Positions 1-44,676 of a stretch of DNA of 64,000 nucleotides are shown here, piece after piece. Source of the DNA: Lingula anatina (Eukaryota; Brachiopoda; Lingulata; Lingulida; Lingulidae); the NCBI RefSeq assembly GCF_001039355.2, contig NW_019774903.1:381489-445488 (forward strand), written 5' to 3'. The position numbers and the translations under genes are program-made. The notes beneath the pieces were generated by a model. The model had not been told where the DNA came from, made no database searches, and saw only the letters and a list, made by a program, of their open reading frames with translations. How positions within the stretch are numbered: the stretch's first letter is position 1; every line of letters begins with the position of its first letter.

Positions 1-476
1 GCCTCACAAAGACTCAAACAGTCTGCCATCTTTGTTAATTTCGAGGTGTTAGAAAAGGACTTGGGGTTGTCATAAGTATGCTGCATTGTGCAAAATTGCT
101 GATAGTATGTTCTGTATCCATGCCAGTTGCCTGTCAAGTATATGTCTGTACAGGGGTGCTAATAAATACTGGTCACAGAGAACAAAACATTTCTTTTTTT
201 GTTCCCCACCTAAGTAGAGAGACCTATCAATATGCTTTCATATAAGAATTGGTCATCATGTGGATAATTAACATTTGAAGGAGCTATAAGAAGGATATGG
301 CTTTATTGACACCTTCAGCGTGGAGATGCTCCAAGTTGTGCTTACAGCCGTTTAGATGAATATGACAAAATGACTTGACGCATATGTTCTGTTGTTAATT
401 GCTGCTTATGCACACCATTGTAGAGTTAATAAAACTGGTTTTGTTGCGATGTAGTTGTTAGATTTGGACCCTTTTT
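1..476 (+). repeat. Dispersed repeat family R1, copy 1 (left-truncated by the window)
   Basis: Near-identical in the same orientation to 9844-10321 (my estimate is above 90 percent identity). No open frame of note. Since the match begins at base 1, the copy continues outside the window. Confidence 0.85.
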
Positions 477-504
477 ATGTACAGACACAGATGTGTCTGT
501 ACAT
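477..504. repeat. Perfect 13-bp hairpin
   Basis: ATGTACAGACACA, two bases, then TGTGTCTGTACAT. It sits exactly where repeat R1 copy 1 ends and is absent after copy 2. Confidence 0.8.
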
Positions 505-539
505 ATAGCCATCATCTGCGTCTGTCGTCGCCGTCGTCG

Positions 540-540
540 N
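540..540. other. Ambiguous base
   Basis: The only N seen, at the end of a GTC-rich run; probably a consensus problem in repeat sequence. Confidence 0.9.
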
Positions 541-593
541 ATTGACTTATTATTAGAATTTTCTTTCCTCACTACACCACTGATGAGCCACTG

Positions 594-753
594 CAGGGGC
601 AGATTCATAGATATTTTCTGACAGTCTTCCAAGCTATCCATCCTCCATTTTTTACCATCTTCCGACAGAAAAAATTAGATGCCCATCAATGTAAACTTGA
701 GGATTCCTGACTGTCTTTCAGAAGACCCAGAAGAGGGTTACCGTCCGCCCCTT
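594..753 (-). mobile_element. MITE family R2, copy 1
   Basis: Starts CAGGGGCAGATTC and ends CCGCCCCTT. Homologous in reverse orientation to 15137-15304. Contains the GGAAGAC/GTCTTCC imperfect palindromes of the family. Confidence 0.75.
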
Positions 754-761
754 CACTGTGT

Positions 762-951
762 CTATTCATTGGTAGCGAAGTGGGAGAAACTAAGTATGAA
801 AGGAAATACAAAAAATATCAGTAATGGTGAGGAATTTATCAGCGGGTTGTGGGGAAATTTGTAAGACTGATGGGAACAGCAATAAATCTGTGAAGATAGT
901 GTGGTTATGGAAGTACTGCTCGTAATGGCATGTGGTAGTTTGGGAATCCTG
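762..951 (+). repeat. Dispersed repeat family R3, copy 1
   Basis: Starts CTATTCATTGGTAGCGAAGT and ends TGGTAGTTTGGGAATCCTG. Similar to 19541-19746 over its length, with several indels. Directly abuts MITE R2 copy 1. Confidence 0.65.
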
Positions 952-1149
952 ATCTAGGCATGTCTCCCCTGGGGCCAGTCAATGATTTTGTTCACAGCCG
1001 GGCTAATTTGAACCTATATTTGACTGATGGGCAGACCATTGTCCTTTTACTCCTTTTACTTTATATAACTTTCTGTCCTCCATATAGCCTTTTGGCTCCA
1101 TCAAATTTGATAACAAAAAGAACAAGAAAAATTAAACTAAATAATAGGT

Positions 1150-1155
1150 TTTATT
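1150..1155 (-). terminator. Poly(A) signal for the 1246-2048 fragment
   Basis: AATAAA on the - strand about 90 bases past the stop, a normal spacing for a short 3' UTR. Confidence 0.45.
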
Positions 1156-1245
1156 TCCCTTAAAAAAGGAGAAATGAAAATATTAATAAACAGAATTATT
1201 TAAATTTGACTTATATTAAATTTGAATAGTCTGTTCTGGAGAGGG

Positions 1246-2048
1246 TTAACTGAGGTCCAGAAGCTTGTCCTCTATACCGGCAGGAATGATTTTGGCTGTT
1301 GGAGGGATTGGTCTGTACTCATAGGGCTTTTCAAATTTGTCACTGGACTCTGGGTCCTCATCAGCTCCAACTGGGTGCTTGTAGGGGACTGTAGGGGACT
1401 TTTCCTCTGCATCCCAATCGGAGTCCGACGAGTACAGCAGTTTTCTGGTGCTTGTTCTTGCTGTTGGGCTGGGTAGTTCTTCTCTCTTTGGGGACAACAG
1501 GGTTCTGGTCACGGCATTCTTTATGAGCGTGGCATATCGGTTGTAGCGCTCACTGATGTCAGAGTCCGTCCTGTAGAATTGGACTGACAGACACTGGGTC
1601 ATTTTGGCTGCTCTGTTCAGCTCACTGCGTACTGCAGCACTGCAGCGTCATTGGTGGTAGTGCAGAGCTGGATGACTGTTCTTTGGCCTGGTAGTGGCTT
1701 GTTCATTTTGCCTCTTAAGATAAATAGGAGGCTTAGGAGCTGACCAACTGTTACCTCTGGCCTTGGTGGACAGTCCCTGCCAAGGAACTGGGCAGTTGTA
1801 AGTGACCTCCAATCATCAATGATTATCATATGAGGCTGACACTGGCTCACTAGCGGCAACATATTGCCCAATGTCTCGTTATCTACTATGGCTAATGGGC
1901 GATATCGGACTAAATCAGCACTGTCAAAGTCTTTTTCATTGTTTGTCTGCACATTCAAGTGATGTAGCATTTGTTTCAGCATGGCTGCTGCAATGATGAG
2001 TACTTCCATGTTTGTGGTGTGGCGTGTTCTGTCTGCTGGCGATAAATG
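1246..2048 (-). pseudogene. Unrecognised gene fragment (terminal exon) with a frameshift
   Basis: Acceptor CCCAACCTCAG ends at 2049. The frame reads HLSPADRTRHTTNMEVLIIA, then RYRPLAIVDNETLGNMLPLV, QPHMIIIDDW (hydrophobic run ending DD, Walker-B-like), TVIQLCTTTNDAAVLQYAVS, and meets TGA at 1617-1619. A second frame, overlapping at the same point, continues ELNRAAKMTQCLSVQFYR through a Ser/acidic segment (YSSDSDWDAEEKSP) to a stop at 1246-1248. A one-base insertion or two-base deletion near 1620 would explain the break, either as a true lesion or an assembly error. AATAAA follows on the same strand at 1155-1150. Possibly the end of a RecA/AAA-like ATPase; I do not recognise the family. No upstream exons seen. 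Confidence 0.55.
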
Positions 2049-5000
2049 CTGAGGTTGGGAAAATCTGGAAATTTATGTTTAAAAAATTTAAATCCACAAG
2101 GAATATGATTTTATTTAATTTTAATATGACATCAAAAAACATGAAAAAATAATTATCCAGGCACAACAATCATGGTCATGCCAGGATGTGCTCTATTATT
2201 AAACATCAGTTATATGTTGAATTAGATATCTCTTCGATACCATATAAGCTTATTTTCTCACAATGGTCTGATCAAAAGGACTCTCTGAGCTTGTGTGACA
2301 CACTGATACAAAGTGTCTAAAATCTCCAGATGACAAGATGCCAAAACTGCATGCAATGTGCATTAGACCTTAAAATATCCTTGAAATCCCAATACTTTTC
2401 TCTTAATTACAGGTACATTAAATCCAAATACTGGGTTAGCGCTAACACTCGCCAATTTAGCAAAATGTTAAAACTTACTTAAATTGGCTAAAGAAAAAGG
2501 GCTTGATTTGACTTGTTTTAGTCAAATTATAACCATTTTGATAACAAATTGACAAAAAAGTGGTGATTTGGCTAAGCGAAAAAAAATTGCTAGCGCTACC
2601 CCAGAAACCCATATGTCTATAATCCTGTTTTTAAGGTCCAAGTTTCCACTCTCAAAGGAGAAAATTTTCAATCATAATTATAAAAAAATAGAAATTTAGA
2701 ACCCAAAAGACGGGTGTATATCATAATGTCATCAACGGTTTTGGACAGGATATAAGCCTCGTATTGTGATTTAGGGGAAATTGCTTAAATTTCCATTAAA
2801 AAATAAAGTTATGCAGTTATGTCTAACTGTATTTGTATGGCTTTAAGATGGGATTTAAAATGCTAGAAGTCATTTTACCAACCTTAAAGATTCTTGTTAC
2901 AAAAATTAGGTGTCAGGTGTGTGGTTATCATCAATGTCTGCCACAGAAAACACCTGTTAATCAAAACACTTCAGATTCAGCACAGGTACCAGTTTATACT
3001 TGTTCTGTATACAATTACATGTGCTTTGTCTGCCTTTCCAAAATTGGTGGATTTACCAATTTACAAAATAATTACTTAAAGCTCAAATTTCTTACCAGAA
3101 ATGGACTTTTTTACCCATTTTGCCTACAAAAACACTTGTTCCACTTGAGCTCTCAAAAAATTTATAGTTTACCCCACCCAAATATTATGGGAATTTAGGA
3201 GGGGGATGTGGTAAATGAAAAAGAATAAGCAACTCCCCCCCCCCCATTGCCCCCTTCACTCTGTCCACCCTGAGTTTCAGAGGTCTCTTGAATCCATTTT
3301 AATTATAATAGCACAGCTCTGTCAACCAGCAAACTTTTAAACTAAGGGTGATATTGTCCATCCTGAGTTTCAGAATTTAGTGAAAAGAAAATGAGAGAGA
3401 CCTGCTGATGAGGTTAGTTTGAGGTTAGTTGTCAGTTAACACTCAAATTCAGGGTGACTGAAAGACTACCTGTGGTTAAATGATTGGATTGGAACCTCAT
3501 CATTATAAGTTAATTTCGTTATTGACTTCAGGCTAGGTGTTGTTTGTTACTTTTTAATTTCCTGTCCCTCATTTCCTCCTAGTCCTCGTTTTTTGAAAAA
3601 AAAAAATGTTTAAGCCTAGGACTTTCCATTATTCTTTAATGATCAGGATCTATTATATATGTAATTTGTGGAATATTTTTACTTTAAATTGTTGATTTCA
3701 ATACATGTGAATATTCTCAATCCTTTGACATCTGAAAGCATTCTTTAAAAACTTGATTACATGTCTTCACAAAGAATAAGTTTTAAAATACATTCAGATG
3801 TGCAGGTAATGTGATTATAGCTAAGACAACTAAACAATTTTACCAGTTTTCACATTAGTGTTTATTTAAATTGTTAACCAATTTTTTCCTAGTATTAAAT
3901 GAGCAAAATTTATCTTTTATTTATCATTTTAATTTCATCTTCTGTCCTTGATTTTTTGACTGAAATTCTTTTGTGAAACCCCAGGGCCTTCTAGAACAGG
4001 TTACCCATATTCCATGATTTGGAATTTATTTCACATATTTTTCAAATTTAGAAATTACTAAGAATTTTTAAATGCACCATTCGGGGTCTGTGCACAGAGT
4101 TCAGTGGCAGCAAAAATATGGCGTGTACTTTAAAGCATAGTTTCCTGCCTCCCACCTTCCCTGCAGGGATTCCATGGCATGCTGTCAAGTGGGTTGCACC
4201 ATATATTTGAGCAGAGACTCAGTTAGGCCCAGCTCAACTTGGTTGTGAACGGAGCCTTAGTCCAATGCTTTACTTTTTCAAGATTTATTATTTATTAATT
4301 ACTCACTTCTGATACGAAACCAAAATTTTCAAATCTTTTGGATCATTATCCCATTTTTTATTACGTGCAAAGTATTTTGTGGAAATTTTATTTCAAATTA
4401 AAAAAGTTATTACCATTCATCAGATCAAAATACTTCCACATTTTTGTCTGCATTTTGTGTCTATGTTTAAATATGTCTATTATATGATATGTCTTAGGAA
4501 ATCATGTATTGGTATTATAGTTCACTGCAAATTGTCCACAAAAAGACTTCAAATGCAGATGAAAATTTTGCATCTTTTTTTTGTATGAATCTGCATACAA
4601 ATGTTCTGGTCAGAGGCCTGTACATTTTGTATTATCAAGACTGTGGACAGTGTGATGCATACTAGAAATGTGTGAGAATTTTATGTAAGGTGAGACTAAC
4701 CTTAAGCTATCAGATTGAAACTTTTTGTGTGGAGAATGTAGTCTTAGAAAGCTATACAAAAGTAGCATGCAAAACATGGTGAATAGGTACTGCTGTGCTT
4801 CATATTGACAATCCTATGGAACTAAGAGAAAACAGCCAGAAAAATATTCTTGGATAAATTCTGTCACTGCTTATGCAGTGATGCAATGCGCTCACTTTTG
4901 TGCCATTAATTCTGATCCCATTCTCTTCCAAATCCCACAAAATTATGCTAGATTTTATGCCATATTGCAAGAAATTGGGCTATCTTAGATTAATTCCATT

Positions 5001-6526
5001 TTTGCTATAACACTGCATTCTTGATGGGAATATTTTTTTTGTTTGCTTAAAGATCAAAGGCTAAATTGGAGAACCATATGAAATTCCTGCTTTTGATTCT
5101 TATATTGCGTTGGTCTCTAGTGTAAAAGGGAGAATACGCTTTTCATTCCATATATCATTTACTTTTCATTACTGCCCTTCTGAAAAAGTGGGTTTGGTGC
5201 CTTAGATATTTGAGTGGCAAGGCTTCTACCACAGTATTTTATGTAGTTATTTGGAAGATTAAAGCTGTATGAGTAATGTCCCATTACAAAATCCAATCTT
5301 GTCTGACTTTATGGATGCATAATACTTTCTGCATTTAAGAAAACACCCAAGTTCTTTAATCATGCAAATACACGTGTAGAGTTTTTAAGGGTACCTTCTT
5401 TAATAAACTGCTGTGCTGAGTGTATTTCTTTGAAATAAAGAAAAAATGCTTCATTGAAACTACCTTGTCAGAAGCAAAAATAAACACACAATTAAATGAA
5501 TGTTTGAATAGATAAATGGACAAATTGTTTAGTAGATAATAAATAGAGGAATATTTAGTTTGATGTAAAGATACAGAAAAGAATAAATCCCAAGATAAAT
5601 AAATGAATGACAAGCAGATGGATGGAGGGGTGGATGATCAGAGATAGACAGATAAAATGGAACAAAAAGATGAAAACAACAAGAAAAAAAAAAAAGAGAC
5701 AGTAAATAAAGAACAGAATGCAGCAGGAAGTAAGTAATTTGTGTGACGTAGACTACCATGGCTTATTAGACAGACTTAATGATAATCACCTTGTCCACAA
5801 GACGTGGGGCTGATTAGGGAGTTATAAGTGCTAATGACTTTGTAAAGCAATTTTAGCTCCCTGTTCTGATTGATCATTTGTCTAACATCGTTATATAGTC
5901 TGTAAAATGAATCAAAATGGAGCTCCGTCTCATTATTCCTCCTACTACCACTAAACTACAATACTGGATGTATTTCCTCGACTTGTTTTTGTGAGTTTTC
6001 AAATCATTATAAGTGTATTATATTTGTCAGCATTTTTTAAATCTCAAAATGTTTACATCTTTTGTTATTAATTCTGTAATTAACAATGAAAAAAAAGGAA
6101 TCAGCAGAAAAAAAAGACCACAGCATATATGCATAGAGTTTGCAACCCTCTAGTATGGTGTTTACATTGACAAGACTTTGTATAGCTTTTTTTATTTATT
6201 CATATAGTATGAAAAATATTCTAGCCCTTTGAAATCATTTTGAACACATCCAAAATTGTTTTTGAATAATGGTTATCAGGCAACCTCATTAAGAAAGAAT
6301 GGAACTCGATAAAGCCATCAGCTTGGTCCCAGGTTTTTGATAATGTATGTGATTGCATTCAATTTGTTTGATGATAACATTGGGATTTAGGCACCTATTT
6401 GAAGCACTGTTATGAAACTTTGCTCTATACAGTTAAGCTTCTGTAACAAACAAGAAAGAACATATACAAGTTAGTCATTTGAAGGAGTGAATATTAAAGA
6501 GAGCATTCACGACAGAATTGACCTGA
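2049..6526. other. Non-coding stretch, probably PKC intron or upstream sequence
   Basis: AT-rich. Apart from MITE R4 copy 1 I see only homopolymer runs and no exon of either neighbouring gene. The upstream exons of the 1246-2048 fragment may lie here but I could not identify any. Confidence 0.5.
2431..2604. mobile_element. MITE family R4, copy 1
   Basis: Starts CTGGGTTAGCGCTAACACTC and ends GCTAGCGCTACCCCAG, inverted ends. Internal GCCAATTTAG/TAAATTGGC palindrome. About 174 bp. Confidence 0.8.
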
Positions 6527-6668
6527 GGATTAACAGATCACATATGGCCATCCCAATATTGAAAGCTGCAGCGTAATCCCCAAGGGTAATCTATTCAGTG
6601 TCTTTTAGGGGACTATATGACAAACTTTCAAGTGGGTTGCCATATTAGATCCGCTGATCTGTAAGCCT
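6527..6668. mobile_element. Palindromic element related to family R6
   Basis: AACAGATCACATATGGCCATCCC at the left and GGTTGCCATATTAGATCCGCTGATCTG at the right are inverted relatives. It shares the AGTGGG..GCCATAT..GATCTGTAAG block with R6 and abuts R5 copy 1. Confidence 0.6.
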
Positions 6669-6671
6669 GCT

Positions 6672-6839
6672 CAGGCCCGTAGCCAGCAATTTCAAAAGGG
6701 GGGTTCTTTTTCTGAAAAAGTGGATCTTTTTCCCTAAAAACTTCATGTGCCTAGATCAAATTTTACCCAGAGTGGACCTTTTCCCCAACAAAAGGGGCGG
6801 TTCTTTCAAACCCCCCGAACCCCCCTGGCTACGGGCCTG
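6672..6839 (+). mobile_element. MITE family R5, copy 1
   Basis: Perfect 15-bp terminal inverted repeats CAGGCCCGTAGCCAG / CTGGCTACGGGCCTG. The interior is a larger imperfect palindrome with GGTCC/GGACC and AAAAGGGG blocks. Confidence 0.88.
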
Positions 6840-7533
6840 CTGGTGTTGTGATTGCTGCCATGTATGCCCTGCTGCCTTATACCTTGGTTCATTGGTGAGC
6901 GACATGAATGTATGCCAGATACACCACGTCTGTCTTTTTATCTCAACATCTGCTAGGGCATAATACACATGCTATTTTATTTTTCAATCTTGTCTGGCTT
7001 TATGGATGCATAATTTGTTGGTTTGCCAAACAAAAGAAGCCCATATATGACTTTCTGTTGAAGATTTTCATTGCATCATTGATGGCTAATTCTTGTCGCT
7101 ACATTTTTGTTGAGCTATTATAGGACACCTCTAACCATACTGGTATTATACGTAATGCAAAAATACCATCATATTATAAATAATTCAAATATTCATCAAG
7201 GTATATACTATTATTTGCTTTGTTTGAAAAAAAAAAAAAATCGATAGCATTTCAGTTGCTAGTTTGAAAGCCTATCATCAGTTTCTGTCTTTCCACATGT
7301 TTGGTTTAAAAGAATAAGATAACCACACCAAATAAAACATACATTCAAATGTCACCAAGTAATGGATCAGCTTTGAAACAGGAAAAGTGCTTTATCCCAG
7401 AATGAGTACTGAAGTATATAACATATTCCCTTTTGTGCACCCGATATAAATATATGATCACATGTTTATGAAGATCATTAGACATCCGCATTAATGGAAA
7501 TAATGTTCAAAAGTCAATTACTACATCTATGGA

Positions 7534-7773
7534 TGCATTCAGAGCAGATAATCCGAGTACTAACTGATCTGCCCAATAAATGTGGCCAACCGCATTTCAA
7601 AAGCGATGCTGCTAATTCCATGATGGTCTCTCAGAGCCAAGATTTAATCCACTTAATGGCGCGTTAAGAGGTGGGGAAACCATCGGAAATCAGCGGCATC
7701 ACTTTTGAAGTGGGGTCGGCCATATTTAGTCAGCAGATTTGTTAGTCAGTGGATCGTCTTAGTCTGAATGTGC
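7534..7773. mobile_element. Palindromic MITE family R6, copy 1
   Basis: GCATTCAGAGCAGATAATCC at the left pairs with GGATCGTCTTAGTCTGAATGTGC at the right, and ACTAACTGATCTGCC..AAATGTGG pairs with the GGCCATATTTAGTCAGCAGATT arm. The central part is also folded. Confidence 0.75.
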
Positions 7774-7879
7774 TCTATAACTATGTTATATCTCCCTTAA
7801 TAGAACCCAGCTGGTCACTGATGACCCACCTACCGTTTTGCCTGTGTTGATGTGACATAGGGTGCATTCACAATGTAGG

Positions 7880-8070
7880 GTGCGTTCACAATGTAACTGT
7901 TGTACTATGTAAAACTCTGTGGGGACTCTCGCTGAATACAATCAAACTAACACATCAACATTCCTCCTCCTGGTATTGATTAAAATCTGTTATAAAGATT
8001 GCTTTCAGCAAGACTCCCTGCTGAGTTGGATCAATCTACATAGAACAACAATTTGATTGGAAATGAGCCT
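7880..8070. mobile_element. Palindromic element family R7, copy 1
   Basis: Left arm GGGGACTCTCGCTGAATACA is partly inverted at the right as CTTTCAGCAAGACTCCCTG. It shares 20 bases almost exactly with 29812 onward. Ends about 258 bases before the C1A exon. Confidence 0.65.
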
Positions 8071-8197
8071 GATGTTATACTTCCTTTGACAAAATCTGGC
8101 TGGTAACTGTTTCACCTTTGTTAATTTTACAAATTCAGTTGGTCATAGTAACACCTGTTTACAGACATTAAGTTCAGAAATATATTGAAAATTTGTA

Positions 8198-8200
<3 letters not shown>

Positions 8201-8255
<55 letters not shown>

Positions 8256-8287
8256 CACATGTGTGTGTGTTTGTGTATGTGTGTGTT
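8201..8287 (+). repeat. GT microsatellite
   Basis: About 25 uninterrupted GT units, then imperfect GT to 8287. It ends about 40 bases before the C1A exon acceptor. Confidence 0.97.
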
Positions 8288-8328
8288 TGATCACATTAAT
8301 GAAACTGGTATTTCTTTTTTTCTTTCAG

Positions 8329-40857
<32,529 letters not shown>

Positions 40858-43800
40858 AGGAATGTTATTGAAAAGATGTCTGCCAAGATTTGATACTTTA
40901 CCCTTTTTTCCTTTGGTGTGGTACATATTGGAGCAAGATGTGGATTATTATTATTAAGTGTGCTTGAACCAAAATTTGACTATTGTTAATTTTAGTCTTT
41001 TTTTTCTTATTATCTTCTTTTGGGGGGAGGGGGGGGAGCACTTATGAAAATGTTTCCTTTTGCCACTTACAGGAATTGCTGCCTGAACTAGTTGATAGAA
41101 GGTCAGGCAGTGACATTTCTGTTACTTTTTCTGAATACTTTCTACCTTTTCATTCTGATATATACCTTACTTAAAGTAACTTACAGTATCTCATAATCTA
41201 TTTTACATATTTAAAAAATGTGTAATACAGGGTACGGCAGATATTCAGAAAGAGCATTTTTTCCTATTTTTAAGCAGATTTTTTCACCATTCAGATTTTT
41301 TGTTTTATTTGTATTATTGCCCTGAAAACTGAAAACCTGCATAATTAGATCATATTAGATGTGAATACAGAAAAGGCTCACCAAGTGGAGATCAGTGCTT
41401 TCTTCAGGTCTATTTTTTTTCTTTTTGCTTGTATAATTGCTTGTAAAATTTGAAATTAGTAATGAGTGAAAAAATCTGCGATAATTCAAGTGAGCATAAT
41501 AACACTTACAAACTAATTTCTAGTAATGATGTGTAAGTAGCGAAATATGAAGATGAAGAACAGTAACGTGTATAAATCAAACTCGGTGTTAATACTCCTC
41601 TCTTCGTACAGTTTCTCTTAACATGATAATTTAGTATAAGATATACAGGTGTACACGTTTACTATGTCGAAGCTTCCTAGATGGGCACATAAGTCAGATG
41701 ACTAGTGGTTTTTTATAGGAAATACTTGGCTTTGGTGCTTCTTATTGTTAGAATATGCTGTGCAGTATAACATGCTGCAGAATGACAATTTGATAATTAA
41801 ATGATGTGAATGTCGCATATTACAGTTTTACTTAATTGCCTGTACTTCTCAACCAAATTGATCTGCATTGCTGTTTACAGTGGATAGAAAATTTGGAAAA
41901 AAAGTATAAGATAATACCTCAAGCAGCTTTTTTTCTTGAAGGTCACATTAATGACCTTTTTGTATGATGAGAATTGAGAAGTTTTAGGAAAAAATGGAAG
42001 AAGGGTTATTGTACTAAAGTGCTTTGTTGCAAAGAAATACACAATATTTTAATTAATTTTTTTTCATGTCATCTGTATCTTGGGTGGGCTGAATTTTTGG
42101 GAATATTTACCTTTAGTCTTCAAGGGGAACCTGTGGTATATTGAAGAGCACATGCCTTTGTATATTTTTGCTGATAATATTTGTTTTTACAATAGAATGT
42201 CAACATCAGTGTAAAAAAATTACAGAAAAAAAATTGTAAATTATCAAGTACTTCTATAAAGTGCAATTTATATTCCTATAGAATTTTGGGTAGTCTTTGT
42301 CATCTTTTTTCAGATAAGCATATTATATATAACTGAATACAGGATTTGGGAAGAGTAGACCACATTTTTTCAAGAGATGTACATGTACAATTTACAACAC
42401 CTTTAGGGCAACCTGGCCTCAAATTATCTTATATGCTAGTATGTATAATCTACATTTTAGAACCTTTTCTTCTTTTGGTTTATATTATTAAACCAAAGTG
42501 GACAGTAATGTGCAATCACTAAAATTTCACTTGGTGTAAAGATGCAATGTTGGAGCGGGCAGTTGTGGTTTTATATCTTAAGTGAAAATTAAAAGAAATA
42601 TCACACTCTGTGGACATCAACACAAAAGACACAAACATTAAAGACATTTGAAATCCTGTATGCTGTCCCAGTGAGCATTAACAGTCAGAAAATAATGTTT
42701 ATTCTTAGTGTGTATTATCCATGTATTAATTTTTATAGCTTGTGATGTATACTTAATGTGTATTTTTGCTCATATCTTTTGTATGAACATTGGAAGCTTG
42801 AGATAGACCATCAAATGTTTAAACTTAATGCCAAGCTTTGACTATTCCTTATCATCAAACTGTGCAAGAAAAAAGTTTGATGATGTAGATTAAGTTGGAA
42901 GGTCAAATGTAATCCACAAAGGTTGGCAAAAATGTAAGTAGGTTGTCTTTATAAAGTAAAAAGACTTTGAATATGAAAGAAATTAATGATTACATTTTTA
43001 CAAACAAATGTGTAAATCTTAAGAAATATGTTGGTTAGGAAACGGTGAATTTTATTAAAGAACCAGAAAATATATTATATAGATGACATGAAATCCCAAT
43101 GTGTGGATAAAGTCAGAAATAACACTCATGAAAGGAAGCTGTGTTCACTCTAGCACAAATTTTGGAAAAAAAACTTTTGAACCAGAATATTGACTGAGCT
43201 ACAAATCATAAGTCACAATTTTTCAGCCAAAATGTATAATTTTTAGACCTAAATCAATACGCTAAGTGTCACCTTGAATCCAGAGATATGTAGGATTTGT
43301 TCTTCTTCCATTTATCCATTTCCATATTTCCAATGTCTCGTTATCTTATGCAAGAAGTGGTACCTTGTGATCCAGAGTGAGTAGGGCAGTCACTGGAGGG
43401 GGTACTAAGTTCTACAGATCATTATTAACAGGTATGGGGACTTATTTTCTCAGTATATTGTCATTTCTTTCCTGATATACTGAAGCCATTATTGTTATAT
43501 GTTTAACTTTTTTTAAAACTTCAATTGCAAATATATGTCATTAAACATTATAAATCTTAGTTGTTCATTATATGTACTCTAAAATATGAAGCATAATGCG
43601 AACTAGAAATGCACATATTTTTAAAATTTTTATTTGATTTTTTGTTACACTATTGTTATAATAGTGTCTCCCTCCCAAACAATCCCTTTTAAAAAGTTAA
43701 CTTGAAGTTGCTGCAAAAATGATCAAATTTTATAAGATATATTACAGTTGTTATGAGAATCCTGTGTTAATCTCTGTATATGACACGCAACCCAAACAAA

Positions 43801-43887
43801 ATTTAGACAATTCATGCCACCATTGTGGTAGCTGTGCCACTTCAAGTCACAACCGAGAATGCAATTTTGTCTGGATACTATGATTGC

Positions 43888-43960
43888 CTTAGGGACCATT
43901 CCCACAGATATTTGGATTGATCTATCTCCCTCGGGAGTCTCACTAAATTGCGATCAACGA
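43888..43960. mobile_element. Solo end of the 39030-39235 element
   Basis: GACCATTCCCACAGATATTT and ATCTATCTCCCTCGGGAGTC are very close to the reverse complement of the right end at 39180-39235. I could not find the partner end. Confidence 0.55.
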
Positions 43961-44330
43961 AACCGGCTCGAACGTCTGTCATGCTTAGTAAAGCTGTTAG
44001 GCCACACTTTTTTATTTCTATGGATGACATCCTGCGCGCGCACCGATTTTCGTCCATTCTCCAAAAAAAAAAAAAAAAAAAACCCCCCCCCCCCCCCCCC
44101 ATCGAAGTCGGTTGTCGCTAACGTCGTTATTGAAAATGAGCTTTCTGCGCATGCGTGGAAATATGGCCGCTTTGCCGTCAAATTCATCTCTAGGATTACT
44201 TTCAAATTACAGGACAATTACAGGACGCAAAACAGTACAGCCCCAATAGTAGCTCAAAATTTCGAAAACATTCAACAGAAGTTTACCTCACAACATAATT
44301 ACTCATTTTTTGCGGGTTTGTAATTAGGCA
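43961..44330. other. CpG-richer segment with promoter-like motifs
   Basis: Differs from its AT-rich surroundings. Contains TGCGCATGCG (near 44146, NRF1-like) and ATATGGCCGC (near 44162, YY1-like), plus the A/C homopolymer. It sits between two convergent genes, where a promoter is not expected. Confidence 0.4.
44060..44101 (+). repeat. A-run directly followed by C-run
   Basis: About 19 A then about 18-20 C with no interruption, inside the compositionally unusual segment 43888-44330. Confidence 0.93.
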
Positions 44331-44670
44331 ACAATGGTTTATACCTTGCATCAGGGCCATCATATCTGCAAAAAATATTTCATGCACAAAAGTATTCATG
44401 ACTTTCTTAAGCTTTCCTTTTTAAACTTCCATTGCAAGTACATATCAAAACGTACCTTGTTAAGGGGGCTAGACAGGTTATAAAGGCCTACTTCTGGGAA
44501 ACAGTTTTCCCCATTTCTTGTAGTACATATGTTGCTTATTAACAATATTAGTGCAATAAAAAGCATAAACACCTTTAGAGTAATGCCCTTATTTCTTCAT
44601 CACATTCATTCTACAAAAAAATTTAAGGGTAGTATTGTAAGAAGTGACAAGGCAATTCCATGTATTTATG

Positions 44671-44676
44671 TTTATT
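44671..44676 (-). terminator. Candidate poly(A) signal for the TNRC18/BAHCC1-like gene
   Basis: TTTATT on the + strand is AATAAA on the - strand, about 1.78 kb beyond the stop codon at 46453-46455. Another lies near 46319-46324, only about 130 bases after the stop. Which one is used cannot be told from sequence. Confidence 0.4.

Larger units (their letters stand above)
40858..44580 (+). other. Probable 3' UTR of the exon-B isoform
   Basis: AT-rich and without credible coding. ATTAAA-type signals occur near 42588 and 43074, and AATAAA is at 44555-44560. Use of the last one would bring the + transcript to within about 100 bases of the proposed end of the opposing gene. The stretch 43888-44330 differs in composition and is described separately. 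Confidence 0.4.

Noticed and set aside
2833-3198. A 121-codon + frame containing TGTCAG|GTGTGT, resembling the end of a C1A exon
   Set aside because: The residues upstream do not match the expected GFGKQGF segment and there is no fitting acceptor.
4160-4195. CAGGGATTCCATGGCATGCTGTCAAG as a candidate short C1A exon
   Set aside because: The frame does not give the C1A cysteine spacing and no GT donor follows.
43859-44323. A 154-codon + frame with KKKKKK and PPPPPP
   Set aside because: Created by the A/C homopolymer run between transposon-derived sequences; no protein-like features elsewhere in it.
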